Source of the DNA: Chitinophaga pinensis
Lineage (GTDB): Bacteria; Bacteroidota; Bacteroidia; Flavobacteriales_D; Crocinitomicaceae
Assembly: GCA_945870115.1 (NCBI GenBank)
Contig: CAMBRH010000174.1
Coordinates: 1 to 7,288 of the forward strand
DNA length: 7,288 nt
Direction of reading: 5' to 3'
The notes under the pieces are model-generated. The model saw only the letters and a list, made by a program, of their open reading frames with translations, had not been told where the DNA came from and ran no database searches. Both the position numbers and the translations under genes were made by a program. This document shows positions 1 through 6,727 of the stretch, in pieces (position 1 is the stretch's first letter; each line of letters opens with the position of its first letter).

Positions 1-1671
1 ATGAATCATCATATTCCAGTATGTATCAGCATCTGTATATTCAGTTTGCATTGCAAAACCAAATGTTGTCCAATTACTCTTTATTAAATCATAATATACT
101 TTTGAATCTTTTCCACCTCGAGACGCTTTACCTGCCCAAACTAAGAAACTTTCTTGTGCTTGAGATGTATTGTGTAATGGTCTAATAGTTGGTTGCGCGA
201 TTGCATAATGATTCATTTTTGGATTGAAATCATTCCAAGATTCTAAAGCATGATGATCAGGAGCAACAAATTTACATAAAGTTGCAGTTTCATCAGCATA
301 ACCAGCAAGTGAAACAGTTAAGCCAACATTCTTAAGTGCTTTTCCAAATTTATCACCATTTGCTAAAGTGTAAACAGGATTCACTCCGTAAAAAATTACT
401 GCATCTACACCTCTTCCAGCGATTACATCAGCAACAAATTTGTTCATTTTAGCATCTTCCGAAGCAAAAAGTCCAACAGGATTGTTTACATTAATTGTTT
501 TAGAGTAAGCACCTAGAACAGAATTTAATTTATTCGCTAAAATTTGAACAGCTTTGTTATTTGATTCAGCAACAACTAAAGATTCACCTTTTGAAGCTTT
601 TAAAGAAGCAACTGCTAAATCAGCAACTTTTGAAGTACTTTCAGAAAGTTTTGTACTAACTCCTGTGCTAACTCCAAATTTCCCTAAGATATAAGCTAAT
701 ACATTTCCTTGCTCTGAAGGTTTGATCATTCCTCTATAATCAGCATTAGATCCGGAAATTGATAAATTTGATTCGAATTGAAAATGTTTTGACATCCATT
801 CCCCATCAGGATTTCTTCTTGAAGCGTATTGCGTTTGATATTCAGAAGCCAATAACCATGAACTTAAGAAATCAGCACCAATAGAAACAATCGTTTTTGC
901 TTTTGAGAAATCGTAATCAGGAATAAATCCAGCAACATCTCGGTCAGTATGAAAAGCCAAATCTGGAAAAGATACTTTGTTTGCTTGACGCATACCTGCA
1001 TAAGAAACAGCATCATATTGAATGTGTTCAAAAGAAGTTCCTGTTTCACTTCCATTGATTTTATCTTTAAACATTTCAATTGTTGCACCAGTAGAAGGAG
1101 AAATAATTGTATTAGAAACTAAAACAACTTTTCCTTTTTTAGCAATAATATCGTTTAATTTTGATTTGATATCACCATCAATATCAGACCAAGATTTAAC
1201 TTTTCCATTCATTGTAGGAGAAATTAAACGAGCTGAATCATATAATGGTAAAACAGATGCAATAATTTGAGGATTAGTTGCACCTTTTGTAATTCCAAAA
1301 TCTTTGTTTCCTTTTATAAAAATAGGACGACCTTCGCGCGTTTTAACCAAAATACTTGCGTAAGAAACTCCATCATAATAAGTTGAAGCGTACCAAGTTG
1401 GCATACCTGGAGTTACGTTTTCTGGTTTGTTTACGTAAGGAATAACTTTCGTAACAGGAGCCTCACAAGCTGCAAGAGTAGCTGCTGCGACACTGAATCC
1501 TAAAAATTTTAAGAAATCTCTTCTTGCAGTTGAAGATTCTTTCAGATTTTCATCTGATAAAAACTCGTCAACAGACATAGATTGAGGAAATTCTTGGTCT
1601 CTTTGTTGTATAAACTCAGGAGTTTCTTTTAGTTCTTCAAGACCTTTCCAATATTTTCTATTCATTTCCAT
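1..1671 (-). CDS. actB: ActB, Tat-exported Fe-S/molybdopterin-family subunit of alternative complex III (3' part beyond window)
   Basis: This frame is open from an ATG at 1671 to the window edge and gives 557 residues; family members are about 1000 residues, so the iron-sulfur (ferredoxin-like) half is missing here. ActB is the periplasmic electron-transfer subunit of alternative complex III, which oxidises membrane quinol and passes electrons to cytochrome c or directly to an oxidase. The N-terminus has the family's extended Tat signal: about 49 leader residues, then RRDFLKF at 50-56, a hydrophobic stretch, and a lipobox-like LAAC ending at Cys69, which suggests a lipid anchor after export. 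The visible part matches the molybdopterin-oxidoreductase-like domain, but its only cysteines are 69 and 466, so the N-terminal CxxCxxxC cluster site of true molybdoenzymes is absent. That fits ActB, whose first domain is known to be cofactor-free. The gene starts 43 bases after actA stops, so the two are co-transcribed. A second ATG two codons downstream (MNRKYW) is an equally possible start. Confidence 0.93.
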   Translation of the reverse strand, partial: MEMNRKYWKGLEELKETPEFIQQRDQEFPQSMSVDEFLSDENLKESSTARRDFLKFLGFSVAAATLAACEAPVTKVIPYVNKPENVTPGMPTWYASTYYDGVSYASILVKTREGRPIFIKGNKDFGITKGATNPQIIASVLPLYDSARLISPTMNGKVKSWSDIDGDIKSKLNDIIAKKGKVVLVSNTIISPSTGATIEMFKDKINGSETGTSFEHIQYDAVSYAGMRQANKVSFPDLAFHTDRDVAGFIPDYDFSKAKTIVSIGADFLSSWLLASEYQTQYASRRNPDGEWMSKHFQFESNLSISGSNADYRGMIKPSEQGNVLAYILGKFGVSTGVSTKLSESTSKVADLAVASLKASKGESLVVAESNNKAVQILANKLNSVLGAYSKTINVNNPVGLFASEDAKMNKFVADVIAGRGVDAVIFYGVNPVYTLANGDKFGKALKNVGLTVSLAGYADETATLCKFVAPDHHALESWNDFNPKMNHYAIAQPTIRPLHNTSQAQESFLVWAGKASRGGKDSKVYYDLIKSNWTTFGFAMQTEYTDADTYWNMMIH

Positions 1672-1714
1672 ATTATGCTTTTAAGCCTTCTAAGTAAATA
1701 TTAATAATGATAAT

Positions 1715-3064
1715 TTAATAGTGACATTTTGCACATTCCCAACCACCTAATTCTTTTACAGTAACTTTACCATCTTCTAGGTAAGAACTATATAATTTTT
1801 TGTCGTTGTTCATCAAACGTCTGTGAATTTCATCGTAGTAACCATCTTTTTTAGTATCTAAAGGTCCAGCTGCGATTTCTTTCTCAGCATGACATTCGAT
1901 ACACCATCCCATAGTAAGAGTTGGTTTAGTTAAAGCGATATTTCCTTCGATTTTATTTAAGTCAGAAACAGGAACTACACGAGCAGTTTCTTTTTGTTTT
2001 GTCATATCACCGTGACATTGTTTACAATCAACTTGTCCAACAACAACGTGTTGTGAGTGATTAAAATAAACGTGATCAGGTAAAACGTGTACTTTATTCC
2101 ATTTAATTGGCATTGACTTTCCAGTATAAGACCCAGACCCCTCAGTTGACCAACCAGCTGCAGTATAAAGTTTTGCAATTTGCTCTTGTTGAGCAGGAGT
2201 TCTTCCGTTAACTTGTTTGTGACAATTCATACAAACATTTACTGTTGGTAAACCAGCAGATTTTGATTTTGTAACTGAATTATGACAGTATTTACAATCA
2301 ATTCCATTAACACCTGTATGAATATCATGTGGAAAAGCAATTGGTTGAGATGGTTGATAAGCTTCAACAACACCAATATTACCTAAACCTTGGAAACCAG
2401 TTACAATTAATGCAATTGCTGTTGCAACAAAAACAACACCCAATGGTTTTTTATTTTTCCAATGCCATTCTTTGAATTCTTCAAAATAAGATCTTGAATT
2501 GTCAGAATCATCACTTTCATTAAGTGCAGATTTCAATTGACGACGAACACCAGAAACTGCAGCAATAATAATTGCAAAGATTAAACCTAACATTACCCAT
2601 ATCCAAGTTGAGCTTCCTTCTTCTTCCAATTCTTCTCCAACTACTGCTCCTTCTGCACCTGGCGCTCCCGCAACTGCCGCTGCTGGATCTGCTTGAGCAT
2701 CAACGTAATCTAAAATTGAAACAATTTCTGCTTCTTTTAATTCTGGGAAAACATTCATTGCTGATGGTGCCCAAGTAGAAACAGTTTGAGCATACGGATC
2801 AGCAGCTGCAGCAGCTTGCCAATTGTTTACCCATTGGATAATAGAACCTGCTTTTGCACCACCTGCATCCCATTTCTTACGAACTTCGAACAATTTTGGA
2901 CCTGTACCATTTTTGTGTGGCTGATGACATGTAGCACATTTTGCTTTGAAAAGTGCTTCACCTTGTGCATTTGCATTAAACGTCCCGGCTAAAAACAACA
3001 TTGTTGTAGCTCCGAAACCCCAAGTTTTAATACTCCTAAACATCTGATTTATAGATATCTTCAT
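1715..3064 (-). CDS. actA: ActA, membrane-anchored multiheme cytochrome c of alternative complex III
   Basis: The 449-residue product is the multiheme cytochrome subunit of alternative complex III, carrying electrons from quinol oxidation through the periplasm. A signal peptide covers residues 1-33 (cleavage likely after ANA). A single-heme domain follows (C43-ATC-H47, probable distal ligand Met103 in APSAM), then an Ala/Pro/Glu-rich linker (125-150). A membrane helix (about 153-173) leads to a charged cytoplasmic loop with RR174-175, and a second helix (about 207-228) returns outside. Five more heme motifs follow at C257, C278, C347, C388 and C444 (CKYCH, CMNCH, CKQCH, CIECH, CAKCH). The last motif ends one residue before the stop. 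Six sites exceed the five usually quoted for ActA; the extra one is the N-terminal monoheme module ahead of the first helix. The ATG at 3064 gives a proper signal peptide and follows an A-rich leader. It heads the act operon, with actB 43 bases downstream. Confidence in the family is high. Confidence 0.95.
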   Translation of the reverse strand: MKISINQMFRSIKTWGFGATTMLFLAGTFNANAQGEALFKAKCATCHQPHKNGTGPKLFEVRKKWDAGGAKAGSIIQWVNNWQAAAAADPYAQTVSTWAPSAMNVFPELKEAEIVSILDYVDAQADPAAAVAGAPGAEGAVVGEELEEEGSSTWIWVMLGLIFAIIIAAVSGVRRQLKSALNESDDSDNSRSYFEEFKEWHWKNKKPLGVVFVATAIALIVTGFQGLGNIGVVEAYQPSQPIAFPHDIHTGVNGIDCKYCHNSVTKSKSAGLPTVNVCMNCHKQVNGRTPAQQEQIAKLYTAAGWSTEGSGSYTGKSMPIKWNKVHVLPDHVYFNHSQHVVVGQVDCKQCHGDMTKQKETARVVPVSDLNKIEGNIALTKPTLTMGWCIECHAEKEIAAGPLDTKKDGYYDEIHRRLMNNDKKLYSSYLEDGKVTVKELGGWECAKCHY

Positions 3065-3090
3065 TTAAAATCTTTTTTGTCTTATGCTTT

Positions 3091-3118
3091 AAAAACGTCT
3101 TAAAAACACATTAAGACG
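3091..3118 (-). promoter_or_regulatory. Terminator-like hairpin with U-tract in the actA leader
   Basis: On the minus strand, CGTCTTAA (3118-3111) pairs perfectly with TTAAGACG (3103-3096) around a 7-base loop, and TTTTT (3095-3091) follows at once. This is the shape of an intrinsic terminator, although four of the eight pairs are A-T. It ends only 26 bases before the actA ATG at 3064, too close for a separate promoter between them. It could therefore be a leader attenuator, a 5' stabilising hairpin, or the end of the upstream aminopeptidase transcript. The structure is plain to see; its role is inference. Confidence 0.5.
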
Positions 3119-3122
3119 CTCG

Positions 3123-3171
3123 CAAATTTAGTATAATCAACAAATGTAATGACATTTTTGTGACAAATTTA
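3123..3171 (-). promoter_or_regulatory. Candidate promoter region of the act operon (three -7-like words)
   Basis: Flavobacterial promoters carry a -7 word TAnnTTTG with TTG about 17-23 bases upstream. The minus strand here has three exact -7 words: TAAATTTG (3171-3164), TACATTTG (3148-3141) and TAAATTTG (3130-3123). None has a TTG at the ideal distance. The best is the middle word, with TTG at 3166-3164, 15 bases upstream. Initiation from it would place the 3091-3118 hairpin early in the transcript. The words are short and the region is AT-rich, so chance matches are likely. Confidence 0.3.
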
Positions 3172-3194
3172 TCGAAATTTATTATAATTTAGAA

Positions 3195-3212
3195 TAAATC
3201 TAAATAGATTTA
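3195..3212. promoter_or_regulatory. 18-base palindrome, possible operator upstream of actA
   Basis: TAAATCTAAATAGATTTA is a perfect inverted repeat with 8-base arms and a 2-base centre. It lies about 131 bases upstream of the actA start and 24 bases upstream of the nearest candidate -7 word. A dimeric regulator site is one reading; chance in AT-rich DNA is another. I know of no regulator with this consensus. Confidence 0.2.
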
Positions 3213-3262
3213 AAAAATTATAAAATAATTTTGAAATATTTAATCAAGTGTAAACCGTTCAA

Positions 3263-3289
3263 AAATAAAATAATATAACTTTTTTATTT
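3263..3289 (-). terminator. Weak all-A/T inverted repeat at the end of the M42 peptidase gene
   Basis: AAATAAAA (3263-3270) and TTTTATTT (3282-3289) are perfectly complementary with an 11-base loop, and the structure overlaps the peptidase stop codon. On the minus strand the second arm ends TTTTATTT, giving a T-rich tail. With no G-C pair the stem is weak, so its role as a terminator is doubtful. Confidence 0.2.
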
Positions 3290-4336
3290 AAAAGCCCAAT
3301 CGTAGGAATCTAGTTCAATCAAACAAACTTCTAGCAGTTTTATGCTTCCTAAAATATCTTCTTTGTGAGCCATTTCTATTACTTGATGTAAATGTCGAGT
3401 CGGAATTGAAATTGCACCAGCGATTGAACCGCCTTGAGTCATGCGTTGAATCCCTGCCGTGTCCGTTCCGCCAGCGGTTAATATTTCGGCTTGCCACTTG
3501 ATATTATTCTTATCAGCCGTATTTTTCATGTAATTAACCATTCTATAATCACAAATTGTTGAAGCATCCATTATTTTAATAGCTGTTCCTTCACCTAATT
3601 TGGTAATCATTTCATGTGCTGCTGCACCTGGCAAATCAAAAGCTATTGTGGTATCTAAACCAAAACCAAAATCAGGATTAACTTTTAAAGCAGAAACATT
3701 AGCTCCTCGAATTCCAACTTCTTCTTGTACCGTAAAAACACCATAAATATCATATGGAACTTCTTTATCTTTCAGGGATTTAAGCGTTTCAATTAAAATA
3801 AAAACAGCCAATCGATTATCTAAAGATTTGGAATTAACACATTGACCCATTTCTATGTATTCTCTTTCACGAGTTACAGGGTCTCCAACTGAGATATTCT
3901 CAAAAACTTCTTCTTTTGTTAAACCAGTATCAATAAAATAGTCTGTTAGCTTTGCTACTTTAGTTCGCTCGTCTGGCGTCATGACATGAATAGGTTTTGA
4001 AGCCATAACTCCAATTATATCTTTTTTTCCATGAACAATTACTCTTTGAGCAGTTAATGTTTTAGGATCGAAACCACCTAAAGTTGTAAATCTTAAAAAA
4101 CCTTTATCGTCAATGTGAGTAACCATGAAACCGATTTCATCCATATGAGCACCAACCATCACTTTTTTGTTTGATTTTCCTCGCTTGATGGCGTATACAT
4201 TACCCATGTTATCCGTTTCGATTTCATCAACAACATTTTTCAGTTCTTTGATAACTAATTCTCTTACTTTTTGCTCAAACCCTGGAGCGCCAGGAGTTTT
4301 ACAGATTTCTGCTAATAATTTTGAATTGAATTCCAT
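3284..4336 (-). CDS. M42 family metallopeptidase (glutamyl aminopeptidase/deblocking aminopeptidase type)
   Basis: The 350-residue product is full length for family M42, the cytoplasmic two-metal aminopeptidases that form large TET-type oligomers and trim peptides left by proteolysis. All expected active-site residues are visible: His64 in GAHMDEIG, the bridging Asp173 in SLDNR, the general base Glu205 and ligand Glu206 in VQEEVGIRG, Asp228 in GLDTT, and the late ligand His317 in PTRHLHQ. That last motif is PxRYxHS in many relatives, so Tyr is His and Ser is Gln here. There is no signal peptide. The Gly-rich TAGGTDTAG at 287-295 is typical of the family. The ATG at 4336 is preceded by an A/T-rich leader with no Shine-Dalgarno site. 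Non-coding DNA of 284 bases upstream and 219 bases downstream separates it from its neighbours, so it is probably a single-gene unit unrelated to the act operon. Relatives are often mislabelled endoglucanase; nothing here supports that. Substrate preference cannot be read from sequence. Confidence 0.93.
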   Translation of the reverse strand: MEFNSKLLAEICKTPGAPGFEQKVRELVIKELKNVVDEIETDNMGNVYAIKRGKSNKKVMVGAHMDEIGFMVTHIDDKGFLRFTTLGGFDPKTLTAQRVIVHGKKDIIGVMASKPIHVMTPDERTKVAKLTDYFIDTGLTKEEVFENISVGDPVTREREYIEMGQCVNSKSLDNRLAVFILIETLKSLKDKEVPYDIYGVFTVQEEVGIRGANVSALKVNPDFGFGLDTTIAFDLPGAAAHEMITKLGEGTAIKIMDASTICDYRMVNYMKNTADKNNIKWQAEILTAGGTDTAGIQRMTQGGSIAGAISIPTRHLHQVIEMAHKEDILGSIKLLEVCLIELDSYDWAFK

Positions 4337-4352
4337 AAAAATAGATTGTTAA

Positions 4353-4560
4353 TTTAAACGCAAAGATGCAAAGTAAAAGCAAATGACGCAAAGTTTTTTA
4401 GATTTACTTCGCAACTAATAAGCAGTCTTAGATTATTAGATTGATTTTTTGTTAGCATTACTTTATGCTAAACCGTAAAATTTTCATAATTCGAATAGTA
4501 ATCTGAAAGCAAAGTTTTTTAAACACTAAGACACAAAGTTTACACGAGGAACACAAAGGT
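4353..4560. repeat. Degenerate CGCAAAG/CACAAAG-type intergenic repeats
   Basis: This lies within the 284-base gap between the envC-like and M42 genes. The word ACGCAAAG occurs at 4358-4365 and 4386-4393, with ATGCAAAG at 4366-4373. A 13-base direct repeat, GCAAAGTTTTTTA, is at 4388-4400 and 4509-4521. ACACAAAG occurs at 4531-4538 and again inside GAACACAAAGG (4549-4559). From memory, such words are common in intergenic DNA of Flavobacterium-like genomes; their function is unknown to me. No open frame or RNA gene is evident in the gap. The M42 promoter should lie here, but I find no convincing -7 word close to its start. Confidence 0.5.
4452..4471. other. Short hairpin between the M42 and envC-like genes
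   Basis: TTAGCAT (4452-4458) and ATGCTAA (4465-4471) form a perfect 7-base stem with a 6-base loop. On the minus strand an A-run rather than a T-run follows soon after, so it does not look like a terminator for the envC-like gene. It sits between the two copies of the 13-base direct repeat and may be part of that repetitive DNA. Confidence 0.3.
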
Positions 4561-4620
4561 GAAAGAAAGTTGATAAAAAGTTTTAAATATGTTTGAGATA
4601 TTTTAAATCACAATTTAGTA

Positions 4621-5907
4621 TCATCTCGTAATCCACAAACTTGGGTTCATTCTATTAACAGTACCACCAACAACTTGATGAATTTCAAAATGTGCCACGG
4701 AAAGTGATTCTCCATCTTGAACCATCAGCGAACCGATTGATTGTTTAGTCGTAATTTTTGAACCAACAGTTACATACGATTCTTGCAAATTACTGTAAAC
4801 AGTTCTGTAATTTCCATGTTTGATAATTACAACCTTACCTGCACCTGGAATAGACAAAACACTTGACACTTCACCTTCAAAAACTGCTCTAACTTGAGAT
4901 CCCTTAGTAGCGCTGATGTCAATTCCATTGTTATTTGTAAAAACATTTGGAACAGTTGGATGTGCATTTTTACCAAATTTCTCTGTAATTGAACCACTTG
5001 AAACTGGCCAAGGCAAACGACCTTTATTGGTTTCAAAACCTTGATTCAATGCTAATTCTTTTGGTTCGGCAAAAACAGGAGTTACTTTTTCAACTTCTTT
5101 TGGTTTTTTGTCCCCAGTTGCTGTTTTAATTGTTTTCGGTTTTGTTGCGGAAGTTGTTTTAGGTGTTTTTTTATTTGAAGCTAATTCTTTTGCAATCGCA
5201 GAATCAATTTGATTTTTTATTTTATTCTTTTTTGTTTCGTCTTTTTGGATTTGAGCTATCAATTTTTGTTCAACACCTTTCAGTTTAACCAAAGTTTTTG
5301 TTTGAACCTCTTTATCTTTCAGAATTTCTTGTTTTTCAATACGTTTTTGATCAGCAACTTTTTCTTTGTAAGATTTTTCTTGAATTAATTCGCCTTTTTC
5401 TTTTGCGATTAATTTTTTACTTTGGAGAATAATTAAACGTTGTTTGCGCTGAATTTCTGCTATTTTTTCAAGGTATTTTTTTCTTTTTAAGGCTTCATAA
5501 TATGAGCTTGAAGAAAAAATATACATCATTTTAGCTTCTTTGCTTCTTTTTTTGTAAGCATAAATAACCAATTTTTTGTATTGCTTCTGAAGTTGCATTA
5601 ATTTTGACTGCAATTCTTCAATTTGATTATTTTTCTGCTCAATCTTTAATTCTGTTCCTCTAATTTGATTGTCAAAATTCAATAATAATTCTTCTCTATA
5701 TTTAACTTGATTATCAATTAATTTTAACTCATTTAGTGTCGCCTCGGTATTAATTTTCGTTTTATCTAATAAATTTTTTGTACTTGAAATATTTTTCTCA
5801 AGTCTTTCTTGCTCTTTTTTAAGTTTGTCTGTACTCTTTTGCGTTAAACCAAAAACACTTATCAAACTAAAAATTAGCAACATAAAATATTTACTCACAT
5901 GCTTCAT
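4621..5907 (-). CDS. EnvC-like murein hydrolase activator (coiled coil plus degenerate LytM/M23 domain)
   Basis: The 428-residue product is built like EnvC, which sits in the periplasm and switches on cell-wall amidases for daughter-cell separation. Residues 1 to about 22 are a signal peptide. Residues about 24-245 are a Lys/Glu-rich coiled coil, followed by a Lys/Thr/Pro-rich linker (246-275). The C-terminal LytM (M23) domain runs from about 296 (GRLPWPVSSGSITEKFG) to the NPSLWI end. Catalytic M23 enzymes have HxxxD, a YxHL His, and HxH. Here these read N326-x3-D330, YSNL with Asn373, and V404-A-H406, so three of five key residues are lost. As in E. coli EnvC, this points to an activator and not an endopeptidase. 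The ATG at 5907 overlaps the end of the DUF4292 gene by 17 bases, so the two are probably translationally coupled. Many databases would label it peptidase M23. The amidase partner is not in the window. Confidence 0.9.
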   Translation of the reverse strand: MKHVSKYFMLLIFSLISVFGLTQKSTDKLKKEQERLEKNISSTKNLLDKTKINTEATLNELKLIDNQVKYREELLLNFDNQIRGTELKIEQKNNQIEELQSKLMQLQKQYKKLVIYAYKKRSKEAKMMYIFSSSSYYEALKRKKYLEKIAEIQRKQRLIILQSKKLIAKEKGELIQEKSYKEKVADQKRIEKQEILKDKEVQTKTLVKLKGVEQKLIAQIQKDETKKNKIKNQIDSAIAKELASNKKTPKTTSATKPKTIKTATGDKKPKEVEKVTPVFAEPKELALNQGFETNKGRLPWPVSSGSITEKFGKNAHPTVPNVFTNNNGIDISATKGSQVRAVFEGEVSSVLSIPGAGKVVIIKHGNYRTVYSNLQESYVTVGSKITTKQSIGSLMVQDGESLSVAHFEIHQVVGGTVNRMNPSLWITR

Positions 5908-6727
5908 ATCCTTCAGGTATAACTAAAAAAAGTTGTTGTGTTACATTAATTTCTACTTTATCGTAATTCATTTCTACCTCAATTTGATTTCTTGGTGTAA
6001 AAACTTTTATAAAAACTTCGTTTGGAACATTATAATTATCAACCATTTGGCGACTAATAAAATTTACTTCTATTCGAGCTGTGTCAGACTTACTTTCAAT
6101 CTCTAATTTGTTCAAACTTTTCAAATCATTCGAAAGATAATATTTAATAATAATATCATCTTGTAATTTTTCTTTCTTATCAGAACGTTTGATTTCACGT
6201 TTTCTATGCGAAGAAACAATGTAATTGTTTTGATCATGAATTTGAAAATATTTTTGATCAATATCATAAGCCAAAGGCATTCCTAGTAATAACTCCTCCA
6301 CATTTTTATAATCAAAAGCAATTCCGAAATTGTCTTTTATGTAATTTAACTTTGTCTTTGTAAAACATTTAGATCGTTTGTTTAAAATCGTCAAACTATC
6401 TGGTGTTAAAATGGAATTATAAATTGGAATGGATGCATAAGTTATCAAAGCGCTAAGAGCAGAATCTTTTACCATTCGAACACTTGTTTTGAACGAAATA
6501 TTTTGAGTTGTGTCTCTGTATTTGGTTGATATTTTTGAATAAAAAGTAGTCGGTTTTTGTAGGCTTAAGCTATCTAACACTGAAACCAATTCTGAAGTCT
6601 TTTTTCTTTCAATCTTTTGTGGTGTTTCTCCGATTGTTTTTTGAGAACAAGATAAAAGAAGATTTGAAGTTGCGAGTAGGATTAAAAAAGCGTATTTTTG
6701 AAATGCTGTGCAGATTTTTGACCACAA
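5891..6727 (-). CDS. DUF4292 family lipoprotein (start uncertain)
   Basis: A Bacteroidota-specific DUF4292 protein, probably anchored to the outer membrane. Starting from the TTG at 6727 it has 278 residues: a hydrophobic segment (KYAFLILLATSNLLLSC) ends in a lipobox with the modified Cys at residue 27, close to the family's usual length of roughly 255-280. The rest is a beta-rich soluble domain (STKYRDTTQNISFKTSVRMVKDSALSALI, then LTPDSLTILN, EVEMNYDKVEIN). The family is thought to resemble LolA/LolB lipoprotein carriers; that is fold-level inference and no transport role is shown here. The frame is open further to an ATG at 6919 (342 residues), but that would put about 90 residues before the lipobox, overlap the TPR gene by 44 bases, and read through repeat-like DNA. 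No in-frame ATG lies near the signal peptide, so TTG is my choice with moderate confidence. It ends 17 bases inside the envC-like gene and follows the TPR gene in one direction. Confidence 0.8.
   Translation of the reverse strand: MWSKICTAFQKYAFLILLATSNLLLSCSQKTIGETPQKIERKKTSELVSVLDSLSLQKPTTFYSKISTKYRDTTQNISFKTSVRMVKDSALSALITYASIPIYNSILTPDSLTILNKRSKCFTKTKLNYIKDNFGIAFDYKNVEELLLGMPLAYDIDQKYFQIHDQNNYIVSSHRKREIKRSDKKEKLQDDIIIKYYLSNDLKSLNKLEIESKSDTARIEVNFISRQMVDNYNVPNEVFIKVFTPRNQIEVEMNYDKVEINVTQQLFLVIPEGYEACE

Noticed and set aside
864..1088. Minus-strand open frame of 74 codons
   Set aside because: An alternative frame within actB, with no recognisable features.
1022..1270. Plus-strand open frame of 82 codons
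   Set aside because: It lies antisense inside actB, whose protein matches its family throughout this stretch.
2572..2992. Two plus-strand open frames of 68 codons each
   Set aside because: Both are antisense to actA. The Leu-rich product of the first is the complement of the Ala/Glu-rich linker and membrane helix of ActA.
3231..3247. FNR/CRP-like site TTGA...TCAA upstream of actA
   Set aside because: The half-sites are 9 bases apart, whereas an FNR box has 6 between TTGA and TCAA, so it does not fit.
3315..3497. Minus-strand open frame of 60 codons
   Set aside because: An alternative frame within the M42 peptidase gene.
4167..4352. Plus-strand open frame of 61 codons
   Set aside because: Antisense to the start of the M42 gene, whose N-terminus matches its family.
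4337..4620. CRISPR array or small mobile element in the repeat-bearing gap
   Set aside because: The repeated words are 8-13 bases, irregularly spaced and degenerate. There are no regular spacers, terminal inverted repeats or transposase.
4827..5036. Minus-strand open frame of 69 codons
   Set aside because: An alternative frame within the LytM domain of the EnvC-like gene.
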